Source: CBDANW01 sp965197825 (lineage in GTDB: Bacteria; Acidobacteriota; Vicinamibacteria; Marinacidobacterales; DATDRI01). Taken from it: 64,000 nt of DNA. The translations under genes were made by a program, and so were the position numbers. The notes under the pieces are model-generated. The model did not search any database. It was not told the origin of the DNA and saw only the letters and a program-made list of their open reading frames with translations. Numbering within the stretch: the stretch's first letter is position 1; each line of letters starts with the position of its first letter. Of this stretch, positions 34,824 to 43,416 are shown piece after piece. The stretch lies in NCBI GenBank assembly GCA_965197825.1, contig CBDANW010000003.1, positions 992,001-1,056,000 on the forward strand. Reading direction: 5' to 3'.

Positions 34824-36759
34824 TCAACCTGTCCACTTTTCCTGGGCAAGGTCACCACCTGGGTTTGCCCGAGCGAGTGCAACCCCCGCCTCGTCGAGCA
34901 CCTCCGACAGGCGTAGCGCGAGGAAGTTCTTGAGTACGTTGTATTCCAGAGGCCCGGCTATCTTTTCCTGTCGTTCGAGTGCGAGGCGGCCTCGCGCTAC
35001 TCCGTTTCGCAGGAATGCCAAGTCCTTGTATCGGACAGTCACATCGGCGATGGGCCCCGGCCCGGCAGCCACGACGTCGAGGACGACGGCATGCTCGTCG
35101 CCGGCGTAGAAATTGGGGATCACGATCTGGATACCCTCTTCATCCTCGCCGCGATCGGCTTCAATACCGAGGTTGCGGGATAGGCGGAGATCGATACTTT
35201 GTTCGGCTTCTCGAACCGCTTGCGCCCGACCTCGTCCAGCCGCTCCGAGCCAAGGACGTCCACCAACTGGACGCCCCGCGCTAGTCGGATCCGCAAGCGA
35301 AGGGCGCGCGCGACGACGCGACTCGCCGCGGAGAGCTCCCGGTCGACCAGACCCGCCGCCTCCGAGCCGAGCTCCAACAAGCGGCGGTTTCCCTGACCCG
35401 CGAGCGTGACGCGCTCTAGCTCCTTCGGGACGACGTTGCCTCCCACTCCCACGACACTCAAGGGAATGCCGGCCACCGCGCTCTGATGGGCGAGGTCCGA
35501 AAGCGTGCCGGTCGCGTCGCCGAGCGGTTGGCTCGTGACCAAGAGCACCAGGCTGCTTCCCAGGACGGCAGTAGGGTCGTCGTCTTGGTTGACACTCTGG
35601 ATGGCTTTCGCGGTGGCCCCAACAAGGGACAGCGCTGTGTCATCGAAAGGCGCGACGGGCTCTGGTGGCCCGAAGAATCGGTTCCATGTGACGGCGAGTG
35701 TCCCGTGTCGGAAGTCGTCCGGTTCCAACACCAGGCCTCCGGGTCGGCCGGCGACGACGAGGCGGAATCGATCCCCGAGCTCTTTGGCCTCGTTGAGCGC
35801 CAACAGTAGAGCGCGCATGCTCGCGGCGACGTCCACCGGAATCTCACCACGCAAATCGAGAACAACTCCCACGTTCATCGCGGGACGGCGGCCCGCCTGC
35901 CGCTCGATGGCCTTGAGGCCCACCTGCACCAAGAAGCGGCCCTCCTCGGGAAGTCCCTGCCGATCGGCGTGCAGGTATACGGCCACTGCTGCATTGCCCG
36001 GGGAGTCAAAAGGCTGAGGGGTTGGTCGAGCCGCATCGTGAAGCCGAAGTCGTGTCGTCGTGTAGGCCGTGAGCGCGCTCGGGTCATATTGCCGCAGGCG
36101 TGCCTCGAGAAACCGCATGGCGGGGTCGCCTGGTAAGTAGGTGTTGGCCCAGTAGCCTTTTGCGTCCTTGAAGGTGAGGCCGTCGAGCGAGGCTCGCTCG
36201 GCAAGAAAGGCCCGTGCGGCCTCTTGTGGCACGGCCATGCTGAAGGCAAAGAGGTCATCGCCCCGAGGACTTTGATCGGCTCGCTTTCGTCGATCCTCCT
36301 TGCCGATTGACTCAGCAAGACTAGACTCCCCCGTTACCGTGGCGATTTCATTTTTAGAGTCCACCGAATCCTTGCTGGGCGCGTTGTCGAACCCGCCCCG
36401 GTAGTAGGACGGCAACTGCTCGTCAGGGAGATCGACGATCGCGCCAGGCGACACCGGCGCCCGCGGGATCGCGGTCGTCAAAGACCTCTCGTGCCCTGTT
36501 GGAGCTTTGGAAGGCCGCGTTGGGATCGCTCGGGCTGGGGGCGGGAGTCGGGATCGACCTCAAAGGTTGCTGGTTTCGCCTCTGTAGTTCAGCTACTTGG
36601 GGAGGTGGCGGAGTGGTAGGAAGGCTCTCGGGTGCATCGACTTCCGCGTCGCGCCTCCCACCCTCGCGTACTGAGGCAGCGCCGCTATAGTCCAGGGCCT
36701 TGAGCTCGTCGATGGTGCTTTCCGTTCGAAGGTCAGCGATTTCCGGTGCCCTCCGGGAG

Positions 36760-37131
36760 TCAAGATGGGCTCCTGAGCAAGCTCGGCATGGAGACGAGCG
36801 TCAGGGCAGCAACAACCACCGCTGCAGCAGCCGCACCGGCCCAGCGAAGCCAGCCAAAGGAGTAGAAGCGATCGTCGCGTCGCGCCGAAGTGATGTCTAC
36901 CTCAGCGTTTCCGCCGAGCTCCGGCCTTGCCAGGAGTTTCTCCACCAAGGCGCCCGGCGCATCGACTACCGGCATGTCTCGCAGGTTCTCGTTCAGCTCA
37001 CCGAGCGTCTCGAGGAAGGAAAAGCACGTAGCGCATTCCTCGAGATGCTTGCGTGCCGCCTCGTTCTCACGGACGACTTGCGGCCCCTCGGCAGCGAGCA
37101 TGTCCTGCAGTTCTTTACAGATGGATTTCAT
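36760..37131 (-). CDS. Membrane anti-sigma factor-like protein (zinc-binding type)
   Basis: ATG 37131 overlaps the sigma-factor stop by four bases (ATGA). The product has 123 residues. The cytoplasmic part has AARKHLEECATCFSFLETLG, the H-x3-C-x2-C zinc site of anti-sigma factors. A membrane helix (WAGAAAAAVVVAALTLVSM) lies at about residues 97-115, and only a few residues (PSLLRSPS) follow before TGA 36760. In the next frame a coding-like stretch (STIDELKALDYSGAASVREG) continues towards the VWA gene, so the original product may have been a longer anti-sigma/VWA fusion that was frameshifted near 36770. It likely controlled the adjoining ECF sigma factor. Confidence 0.7.
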   Translation of the reverse strand: MKSICKELQDMLAAEGPQVVRENEAARKHLEECATCFSFLETLGELNENLRDMPVVDAPGALVEKLLARPELGGNAEVDITSARRDDRFYSFGWLRWAGAAAAAVVVAALTLVSMPSLLRSPS

Positions 37132-37745
37132 GATAATTCCCTTTGCATCGAGGCATTGTGCCGTGCCAACTTGCGGACGAGCGCCAGCCGGGCGCGTCTC
37201 AAGTGGGTCTTGACGGTGTTGATTGGCAGTTCCAACGCCGCCGCGATGTCTTTCTGGGCCAAGTTCTCGATGCACGCGAGCAGAAGCACCTCGCGCTGCA
37301 TGAGAGGGAGCTTTCGGATCTCTTCCTCGAGCCACGTCGCCGTTTGCCTTGCCACCGCGAGCCGCTCTCCATCTGGCGCTGGGTCCTGGGGCTCTCGCTG
37401 CGATCGCTCCCTGAAAGCGATTTCAACGATTTCACTGACTCGTCGCTTCCGGTAGTGGGTACGCACCGTGTTGGCCACGATAGTGAAAAGCCAGGGATGG
37501 AGAAGACGCTCGCTCTGAAATTGCGCCGCCGCACGATGAACTCTTGATGAAAATGTCCTGAAACACGTCGTCTCGATCCGATTCCCGGACCCCGCACCGA
37601 ACGAGGTACGAGTAAACGGGTGCTCGGTATCTGGCGACTAGTTTGGGAAAGGCGAAGGATCGCCGTCACGGTGACGTATGAGGAGCTCGCGTTCGTCCGG
37701 CGGGTCGATATCGCCCCGTGGCGCCGCGTTCGCTTCCTGTATCAT
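37128..37745 (-). pseudogene. ECF-type sigma factor, frameshifted
   Basis: ATG 37745 (MIQEANAAPRGDIDPPDERE) is followed by LLIRHRDGDPSPFP and then a frame change near 37645 into KLVARYRAPVYSYLVRCGVR and SDRDDVFQDIFIK (region 2). An extra A near 37552 shifts it again into VHRAAAQFQSERLLHPWLFT and IVANTVRTHYRKRRVSEIVE. Region 4 is intact: EEIRKLPLMQREVLLLACIE, LAQKDIAAALELPINTVKTH. It ends at TGA 37128 overlapping the anti-sigma ATG. The rejoined protein has about 205 residues. It is the first gene of the sigma/anti-sigma/VWA/exported-protein block. Confidence 0.75.
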
Positions 37746-37979
37746 CTTTTCCCCATAGGGTTCAACGAGCCCCTGCATACCTACTAAGGCATACAAGCGA
37801 GAGCCGGAAAGGTTTCAGGAAAAACCGGTTTTTTGGGATTTCTTCTATGGTACCACGATAGGCACTTGGCACCACAGGCTCGTAAAATATTGAAGAAGGG
37901 CCGATTGTGATGTTATCCGGGGGAGGGACACCGAACAATATCTGCTGCTGCCACGCTCCCCCTGCAGTGGGGATGGCCT

Positions 37980-39278
37980 CTACCTTCGGGGTTCAGAAAC
38001 CGGCTCAATCAGCAAGTCTTGGTCCGCGACCAGAAGCTCGGGCTCGGTGCCGCTCAGATATTCTCGCCGGGCCGGCAGAACCCGGTTGCGGCCCTGCCTC
38101 TTGGCGGTATAGAGGGCGGCGTCGGCGGCCTGCAGCAAGCTGTTGGTATCAAGCCCGTGCGCGGGGTAGGTTGCCACGCCTCCACTGACGCTCAAGACCC
38201 CAAGCGGCTGGCGCTCGGCAAATGGCAAGTTTCCTTGCGTGATGGCGTTTCGAATCTTTTCCGCCGCCACGAGCGCCTCCATGATCTCGGTCTCCGGCAG
38301 AATCAGCAAGAACTCTTCTCCACCAAATCGCCCGAAGATGTCATCGTCTCGAATATTCTTCACGACGAGTTGTACAAGCTCCCGGAGCACTTGATCGCCC
38401 GCAACGTGTCCATTGACGTCGTTGTAATTCTTGAAGTTGTCGATGTCGAAGAGAAAGACAGCAAACCCAGAGACACGCTCGCGTGCCTCGTGCATCAGGT
38501 CCCCGAGCCTCTGGATCAAGTGACGTTTGTTGAAGACCTTCGTGAGCCCGTCCACGTCAGCGGAGAACTTCGTTCGCCGATAAACAGCTACATTGCGAGC
38601 GGTGAGAGCGCCGATTTGAGCTATGACTCGCAACGCCGCCTTGGCGTCGGAAGCTTCATAGGGTCCGTAGGACAAACCGGATAGCGCGATGACGCCCGCA
38701 GTCTCACCGTCGATCACCATGGGTGCCGCTAGCTCGGGCTTGAAATCGACCAGTGTGTCGCCAGTGATCGTCGGCGGCTCAAAATGCCTCTCCCGATCGA
38801 AGTCATAGCGACTCATGGTGATTTGAGTCTCCGCCACCAATCCGATCTCACCCCGCCCGATCGCGATGGCATCCCCCTTCTGGATGCGGGACTGTGCCGG
38901 ATGGACCTCCGCGACAACCATGTCACCGGCGTTCGATGGCACCCCACCTCGACGCCACAAGACCAACACGTCCTGCGGCTTCAAAACCTGTCGCACGATC
39001 TGCAGGAGAATCTCGGCCAAGCGACGGGTACTGACCTGGCTGTGGAGTTCCTTGGTAAGCGAGGGGAGATCGCGAATGAAACCGCTGAGAAATTGCTTGT
39101 GCTCTTCGACCGACCGTAGGCCTTGCTGAACGTCGGTAGGAAGACACCCGAACTCTCGTTCACTTTCGAGCTCACCGACGGCCTGCTTCAGCTTATCCCG
39201 GAGTCGACGATTGGAGCGCACCAACAGGCAGAGCGCGAGACACCCCGCGGCGGCCATGACAACGGTAAGATTTGGCAA
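37980..39278 (-). CDS. Diguanylate cyclase with GAF domain
   Basis: The start is placed at TTG 39278, five bases after GGAGG; the longer frame to 39536 has no ribosome-binding site. The product has 432 residues: an N-terminal membrane helix (LTVVMAAAGCLALCLLV), a coiled linker, a GAF-like domain (about 80-240; VDFKPELAAPMVIDGETAGV) and a GGDEF domain (about 265-415; FLFDIDNFKNYNDVNGHVAG). The active site is GGEEF, and RDDD lies five residues upstream, the product-inhibition I-site. It should make cyclic di-GMP from GTP. No EAL domain. It is divergent from the DUF4388 genes at 39.7 kb, with a palindrome between them. Confidence 0.9.
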   Translation of the reverse strand: MPNLTVVMAAAGCLALCLLVRSNRRLRDKLKQAVGELESEREFGCLPTDVQQGLRSVEEHKQFLSGFIRDLPSLTKELHSQVSTRRLAEILLQIVRQVLKPQDVLVLWRRGGVPSNAGDMVVAEVHPAQSRIQKGDAIAIGRGEIGLVAETQITMSRYDFDRERHFEPPTITGDTLVDFKPELAAPMVIDGETAGVIALSGLSYGPYEASDAKAALRVIAQIGALTARNVAVYRRTKFSADVDGLTKVFNKRHLIQRLGDLMHEARERVSGFAVFLFDIDNFKNYNDVNGHVAGDQVLRELVQLVVKNIRDDDIFGRFGGEEFLLILPETEIMEALVAAEKIRNAITQGNLPFAERQPLGVLSVSGGVATYPAHGLDTNSLLQAADAALYTAKRQGRNRVLPARREYLSGTEPELLVADQDLLIEPVSEPRR

Positions 39279-39660
39279 CGCCCCCCTCCTTTCTGGAGTG
39301 GATACAAGAATGATGCCGTACGTCTTAGCCGACAGCCTCTCGGCGAAGGGACGCAACCTACTCCTGCGCTTGGGGTTTGCCCACATCGGTCTCAACCCGA
39401 ACCGTATGGGTTCCGCCACGGATGGGGAGATTTCCCAGAGTGGTGGGGGTAAATGGCAACAGCTTCGCGCCGGAACCCCGTGGTCCCCGAGCCATCCCCT
39501 ATACGGCGGCCGGCGCCGTATAGGGCGGTTGGTCATCGCTCTAGCGCCCCTGCACCGTCACACCAAACCGCAAACCGGTCGGTCTGGCATGCAGCTTGAA
39601 TCTCCAAGTCACCGACATCGTGTGTTTCGATGTCGGCCATAAAGGACGAGGGACCACCAA
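39279..39660. promoter_or_regulatory. Divergent intergenic region with a perfect palindrome
   Basis: 382 bases between the diguanylate cyclase (minus) and the DUF4388 gene (plus) hold the promoters of both. CCCTATACGGC (39497-39507) and GCCGTATAGGG (39515-39525) are perfect inverted repeats around a 7-base GC-rich centre. They could be an operator or a transcribed hairpin. No clear -10/-35 pair was identified. Confidence 0.45.
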
Positions 39661-41294
39661 TGGAAGAGAAGGGTCATGAGTCGAAGGAGTGGGTCGGCTC
39701 TTTGTCCTCGGTGCCGCTCGCGGAAGTCATCAAGCGGATCGCACTGGAAGAGCAGACCGGAGACCTGCAAGTCATTTTCGGGCAAACCACCAAGACGATC
39801 TATTTCGACCGGGGGTTCGTTGTTTTCGCCGCTAGCAGTCTCGAAGTGGACCGCCTGGGCCATCGTTTGATCCACTCTGGTCACATCTCGCGCGACGATT
39901 TCGTGCATGCCGCCGAGTTGGCGAAGCGTGACCGACAGCGACTGGGCCAGGCTTTAGTGCAGGCCGGTGTCATGCGAGAGGAGGACATCGGTCATCAGGT
40001 CGCCATGCAGGTCGATGGGATCGTGGTTTCTCTTTTCGAGTGTCGAACAAGGCATTTACAGCTTCGATCAGAGAGCTTGCAGTATCCCGATCGAGCTGAT
40101 AGTGAGCTTATCTATTCACCGCATTCTACTGGACGGCATCCGCACGATGCCCAACCCCGATGGCATCCTGGAGTGTCTACCTCCTCTCGACACTTCGGTT
40201 CGAGTCGCCGAGCGGCCTCCCTTTACCTGCGACGTCGAACAACTGGCCGCGATAGAGCGAGACGTGCTACAAGCGGTGGGAGAGGGGACGTCTCTCGAGG
40301 CAGTCCTTCGCAAGTTCCCCGAGGCTCGCGACCCCGTCCTGCTTGCCTGCTATGGTCTCTATACATCGGGAATCCTCGAGTCCGGCGACGGCGAAGCAGC
40401 CGAGTGCCCGCTCAAGGTTCAGGAAAGAGACCAAGACGTTTCGTCTCTCCGAGCTCGAAAGGTGCCTGGGCAAGACGCAGGCAACGAGCATCCAACAAGA
40501 AATCCGCGCGATGCACGAAAGCCTGGATCAAACCCCAGACGACCAACTGCTCCAGATCGATTCTCGTTCGACCGATGAAAAGGTCGAGGGGGTTTACCGG
40601 GAACGGTGCAGTGAATGGTCGTGGGTACGAAGCCTCGTTCAAAACGAGCCTTCCCTGAGCGGGTAAGATACACGAGATAGAAGCTCGTTTGGAGACGGCC
40701 TATCAGCGAGTCTTGAGCCAAAGAAAGCCTCCGGCCGTCGAAAATCAACCGCCGGCGCAGCCTGGAGCCGACGCGACTTTGGTTCCGCGTGAGGCGGCGG
40801 CCGCGAGGCCCGGTCGCGCTGAACGGGAGGGCTCGACTGTGGTCTCTCACCGTGCCCTCGGGGACGCAATCAGAGGCGAGATCCGGAGCCGAGTGGAGCA
40901 GATTCTCGCCGATGTCGAGCGACACTCCAAAGCACAGGATTGGCAGGGCGTCATCGCGTTGCTCTTCGAGCTCGTCGAGCTCGCTCCCCAAAACGCTTCG
41001 TACCGGGCGAAGCTTGCGCACACGATGTCCAAGCATCCCCTCCAACGTAGACGGGCGGAGCGGCACTACATCGAGGCCCTTCGGCTGGCGCCCCAGGACG
41101 CGGAGCTTCACGTATCGTTGGGGCTCTACTACAAGTCGTTTGGACTGAGGACCCGCGCCGAGACCGAGTTCCGTACCGCACTCCGGATCGATCCGAGACA
41201 CGCGGAGGCCCGCAGACAGTTAGCCGGTGACCCGAATTCGAAGGCCTCCTGGGGCGAGCTATTCAACCGGATGCTGTCCTCGGCCGCCGGCTGA
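39661..41294 (+). pseudogene. DUF4388 protein with TPR-like tail, frameshifted
   Basis: ATG 39661. Residues 1-100 are a DUF4388 domain: EWVGSLSSVPLAEVIKRIAL, EEQTGDLQVIFGQTTKTIYF, GFVVFAASSLEVDRLGHRLI. The frame changes near 40045 (VSLFE to GIYSFDQRACSIPIELIVSL), again near 40425, where TKTFRLSELERCLGKTQATS follows, and near 40610. The last frame (KIHEIEARLETAYQRVLSQR) has an alpha-helical TPR-like tail, AQDWQGVIALLFELVELAPQ and AERHYIEALRLAPQDAELHV, ending at TGA 41294. The rejoined protein would have about 543 residues. DUF4388 proteins are linked to signalling and motility regulation in delta-proteobacteria and relatives; the exact role is unknown. Confidence 0.7.
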
Positions 41295-41501
41295 TAACGG
41301 CTTGGTGCTTCGTAGGAGTTGCCCCACACTCGCGGGCCTCGCGCTCGCCTCCTGGCGACCAAGTGCGTTCCACAATTGGAGTTACGCCGGCCTCCCTGGC
41401 CGCGCATCTCGGCACGGGGTTTGCTAGGCATAAATACGCCACAAGATCCGCATCATTCCGACGCGAGATCGAATTAACCGAATGGGACGCACTGGCGCAT
41501 C

Positions 41502-41708
41502 ATGTCTAGATTCACAATCGATTTTTCGGACGATGCCGAACGGGACCTGCAGAGCCTGACCAAGGCTCTCGGCGTCAAGTCCAAGGCAGACGTTCTGCGG
41601 AAGGCCTTGAACCTCCTCAACTATGTAGTGCGCGCGCAAGAGGAGGGCGGCAAGCTGGTGGTCGAGAACAAGAAGGACCAGTCGCGGAAAGAACTCATTA
41701 CGCTATGA
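41502..41708 (+). CDS. Small ribbon-helix-helix-like protein
   Basis: 68 residues: MSRFTIDFSDDAERDLQSLT, LGVKSKADVLRKALNLLNYV, then a charged tail. The strand-helix-helix pattern (FTIDF, then AERDLQSLTKAL and KADVLRKALNLLNYVV) fits a ribbon-helix-helix DNA-binding fold. Its stop overlaps the next ATG by four bases (ATGA), so it is translationally coupled to the DUF4388-kinase gene and may regulate it. Too short to assign to a named family. Confidence 0.6.
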   Translation: MSRFTIDFSDDAERDLQSLTKALGVKSKADVLRKALNLLNYVVRAQEEGGKLVVENKKDQSRKELITL

Positions 41709-42044
41709 GCCGAGTACTGACCCGGTACGGCAGCCTGAGCAAGGACAGCCTGTCGTCCATAGTCCGCGGCATTTACGTCGGCCGCAAGAGTGGAGTCCTC
41801 TATCTATCCGACGAGAAGGTGTCCAAACGTCTCTACTTCAATCAGGGCTCTATCGTCTTTGCCTGCTCAGACGACGACGAGGACCGTCTCGGCGAGGTAT
41901 TGGCACGCGAAGGAAGAATCAAACGCTCCGATCTCGAATTCGTCTGGCAGGTCATGAAGCAGACCGGCCGGAGTCTCGAGGAAACCCTTGTCGAAATGGA
42001 GTTCATGTCGCTTGGGGAGATAGAAGCCTTGGCCGTCCGGCGGA

Positions 42045-43416
42045 GAGCTCTTGTCAATAGGTGTGTAAAAAAGTTCAGGCAGCAGCAACCTTCGACGACT
42101 CCGTTACCCTGTCTCCATCTTCAAATCGAACGCCCAGGTGAACCTCTCGCATCAGCTCCGGTGCGTTGAGCCGGCGAAAATTCTTCTCCGCAACCAGAAG
42201 CAGTTTGAAGATTGTCGCAGTGGCGGACTCGACTTTCTTGAACCTTTTGGCCGCATCCGTTCTCAATCTCAGTGCAGCGAACGGTGACTCCACGACGTTG
42301 CTCGTGCGAAGGTGTTGCCAGTGAGGCTTGGGAAAGGAATAGAAGCTGACCATCCGCTCCCAGTCCTCGTCGAGCACGTGCGCGGCCCCCGGAAGACCCT
42401 TGCGCAAGCACCAATCCTGGAACTTGGCCTTCTTCGTCTCGCACTCCTGCAGGCTGGTGGCGTAGGGGATCGCCGTCAACAGCGGCTTGGCCTGCGCCTG
42501 GTCCCTTTTCGGAATCCGGTCCAGTACGTTGAGGATTCGGTGGTTCCAGCACCGCTGTTCCTCAGCTTCTGGAAATACGTTTCGGGTCGCGGCCCAGATG
42601 CCGAGATGACCGTCACTGATCACCAAACGGGGACATCTCAGACCGCGCTTCTTCAGTCTCCGTAGCAGCGACGACCATGACGCTTAGGATTCTCGATGCC
42701 CGGCCTCCAGCGTCAGGACGATTTTCGTCCCGTCGGACAGGCCACCAACCGCAACTAGCACCGCCGCCTTGTCCTTCTCAAGGCCGGCCTTCACGTACAC
42801 GCCATCTACCCACAGGTACACGAGCTCGAGTTCTTCCAGTGGGCGAGCTAGCCACTGCTCGTACTCTCCCTGCCATTTCTGTTTCAGCCGCGACACCGTG
42901 CTGGGAGAAAGTGGAGCGTCCTCCCCTAGAAGCCCGCGGAGCGCCAGATCGAAATCTCCGTGAGCTAGTCCATGCAGGTACAGCTCCGGAATCAACTCGC
43001 TCACCGTTTCGCTCCGACGCTTGAACAGCGGAAGCACTCGACTTTCGAACCTCTCCTCCACGTCCCGTACTCTCGGCCGGCGAACCGTCACTGTGCCCAC
43101 GCTCATCGTCAGCTTCCGAGGCTTACCGTATCCATTTCGATAGCCCGCCGTTGTGTCCACGGGCTTCCGTCTCTCCGATTTCTCACGCCCGAGAAGCTCC
43201 GTGACTTCGGCTACCATCAGCTCCTGCACCCAATCCTGGATCTCAAGCCTCGCCCACTTCTCCAGCGACTCCCAAGCCACCCTTGACGAGCTCCGTCGTC
43301 CTGTGGTCTTTTCCTTCATGGCGGTGTCTCCTTCCGTTGGCCCCTTCACGCCGTGTTTCGTGACGCGGAAGGTTACTCCGCCTTTACTTTATTTCCACAC
43401 CTTCTGAGGGTAGCTC
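42045..43416 (-). mobile_element. IS256-family element C with perfect 8-bp target duplication
   Basis: Ends are similar rather than identical: GAGCTCTTGTCAATAGGTGT at 42045 and, in complement, GAGCTACCCTCAGAAGGTGT at 43416. The direct repeat CCGGCGGA occurs at 42037-42044 and 43417-43424. It is 1,372 bp long and lies in the DUF4388-kinase gene. Its transposase has a nonsense codon. Confidence 0.9.
42075..43319 (-). pseudogene. IS256-family transposase with an in-frame TAA
   Basis: ATG 43319 (MKEKTTGRRSSSRVAWESLE) follows AAGGAG. The frame passes the first catalytic Asp (YLWVDGVYVKAGLEKDK) and reaches LTLEAGHRES, where TAA (about 42684) interrupts it. In the same frame ASWSSLLRRLKKRGLRCPRL, the second Asp (VISDGHLGIWAATRNVFPE), RCWNHRILNVLD and the Glu (RTSNVVESPFAALRLRTDAA) follow, ending at 42075. 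So a single point mutation separates two halves of a 414-codon gene. The element moved here before or just after the stop arose, because its target duplication is still perfect. Confidence 0.88.

Larger units (their letters stand above)
33597..34854 (+). mobile_element. IS3-family element, copy 1
   Basis: Terminal repeats TGACCCTGCCCGGGTTTTGT (33597) and, in complement, TGACCTTGCCCAGGAAAAGT (34854). A short target duplication of ACC (3 bases) flanks it, usual for IS3. It is inserted in the VWA-like gene. A second copy lies at 56763-58025 in opposite orientation. orfA of this copy is frameshifted; orfB is intact. Confidence 0.88.
33399..36770 (-). pseudogene. VWA-like extracytoplasmic protein, broken by frameshifts and an IS3
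   Basis: The longest intact piece (36481-35196) carries a VWA-like domain: RRPAMNVGVVLDLRGEIPVD, AASMRALLLALNEAKELGDR, SSLVLLVTSQPLGDATGT and GIPLSVVGVGGNVVPKELER. The metal site is atypical, with DLRGE in place of DxSxS. One missing base near 35200 shifts the frame; the continuation AQAVREAEQSIDLRLSRNLG and VIPNFYAGDEHAVVLDVVAA runs to NPGG, where IS3 copy 1 is inserted. Beyond it EATRLLTEFRDLLKGLRLEL leads to TGA 33399. Upstream of 36481 another frame (STIDELKALDYSGAASVREG) extends towards the anti-sigma gene, so one anti-sigma/VWA fusion may have been split. Confidence 0.75.

Noticed and set aside
35113..35409. Several plus-strand frames opposite the VWA and exported-protein genes
   Set aside because: Arg/Pro/Ser-rich translations characteristic of antisense frames; the minus-strand frames carry the recognisable domains.
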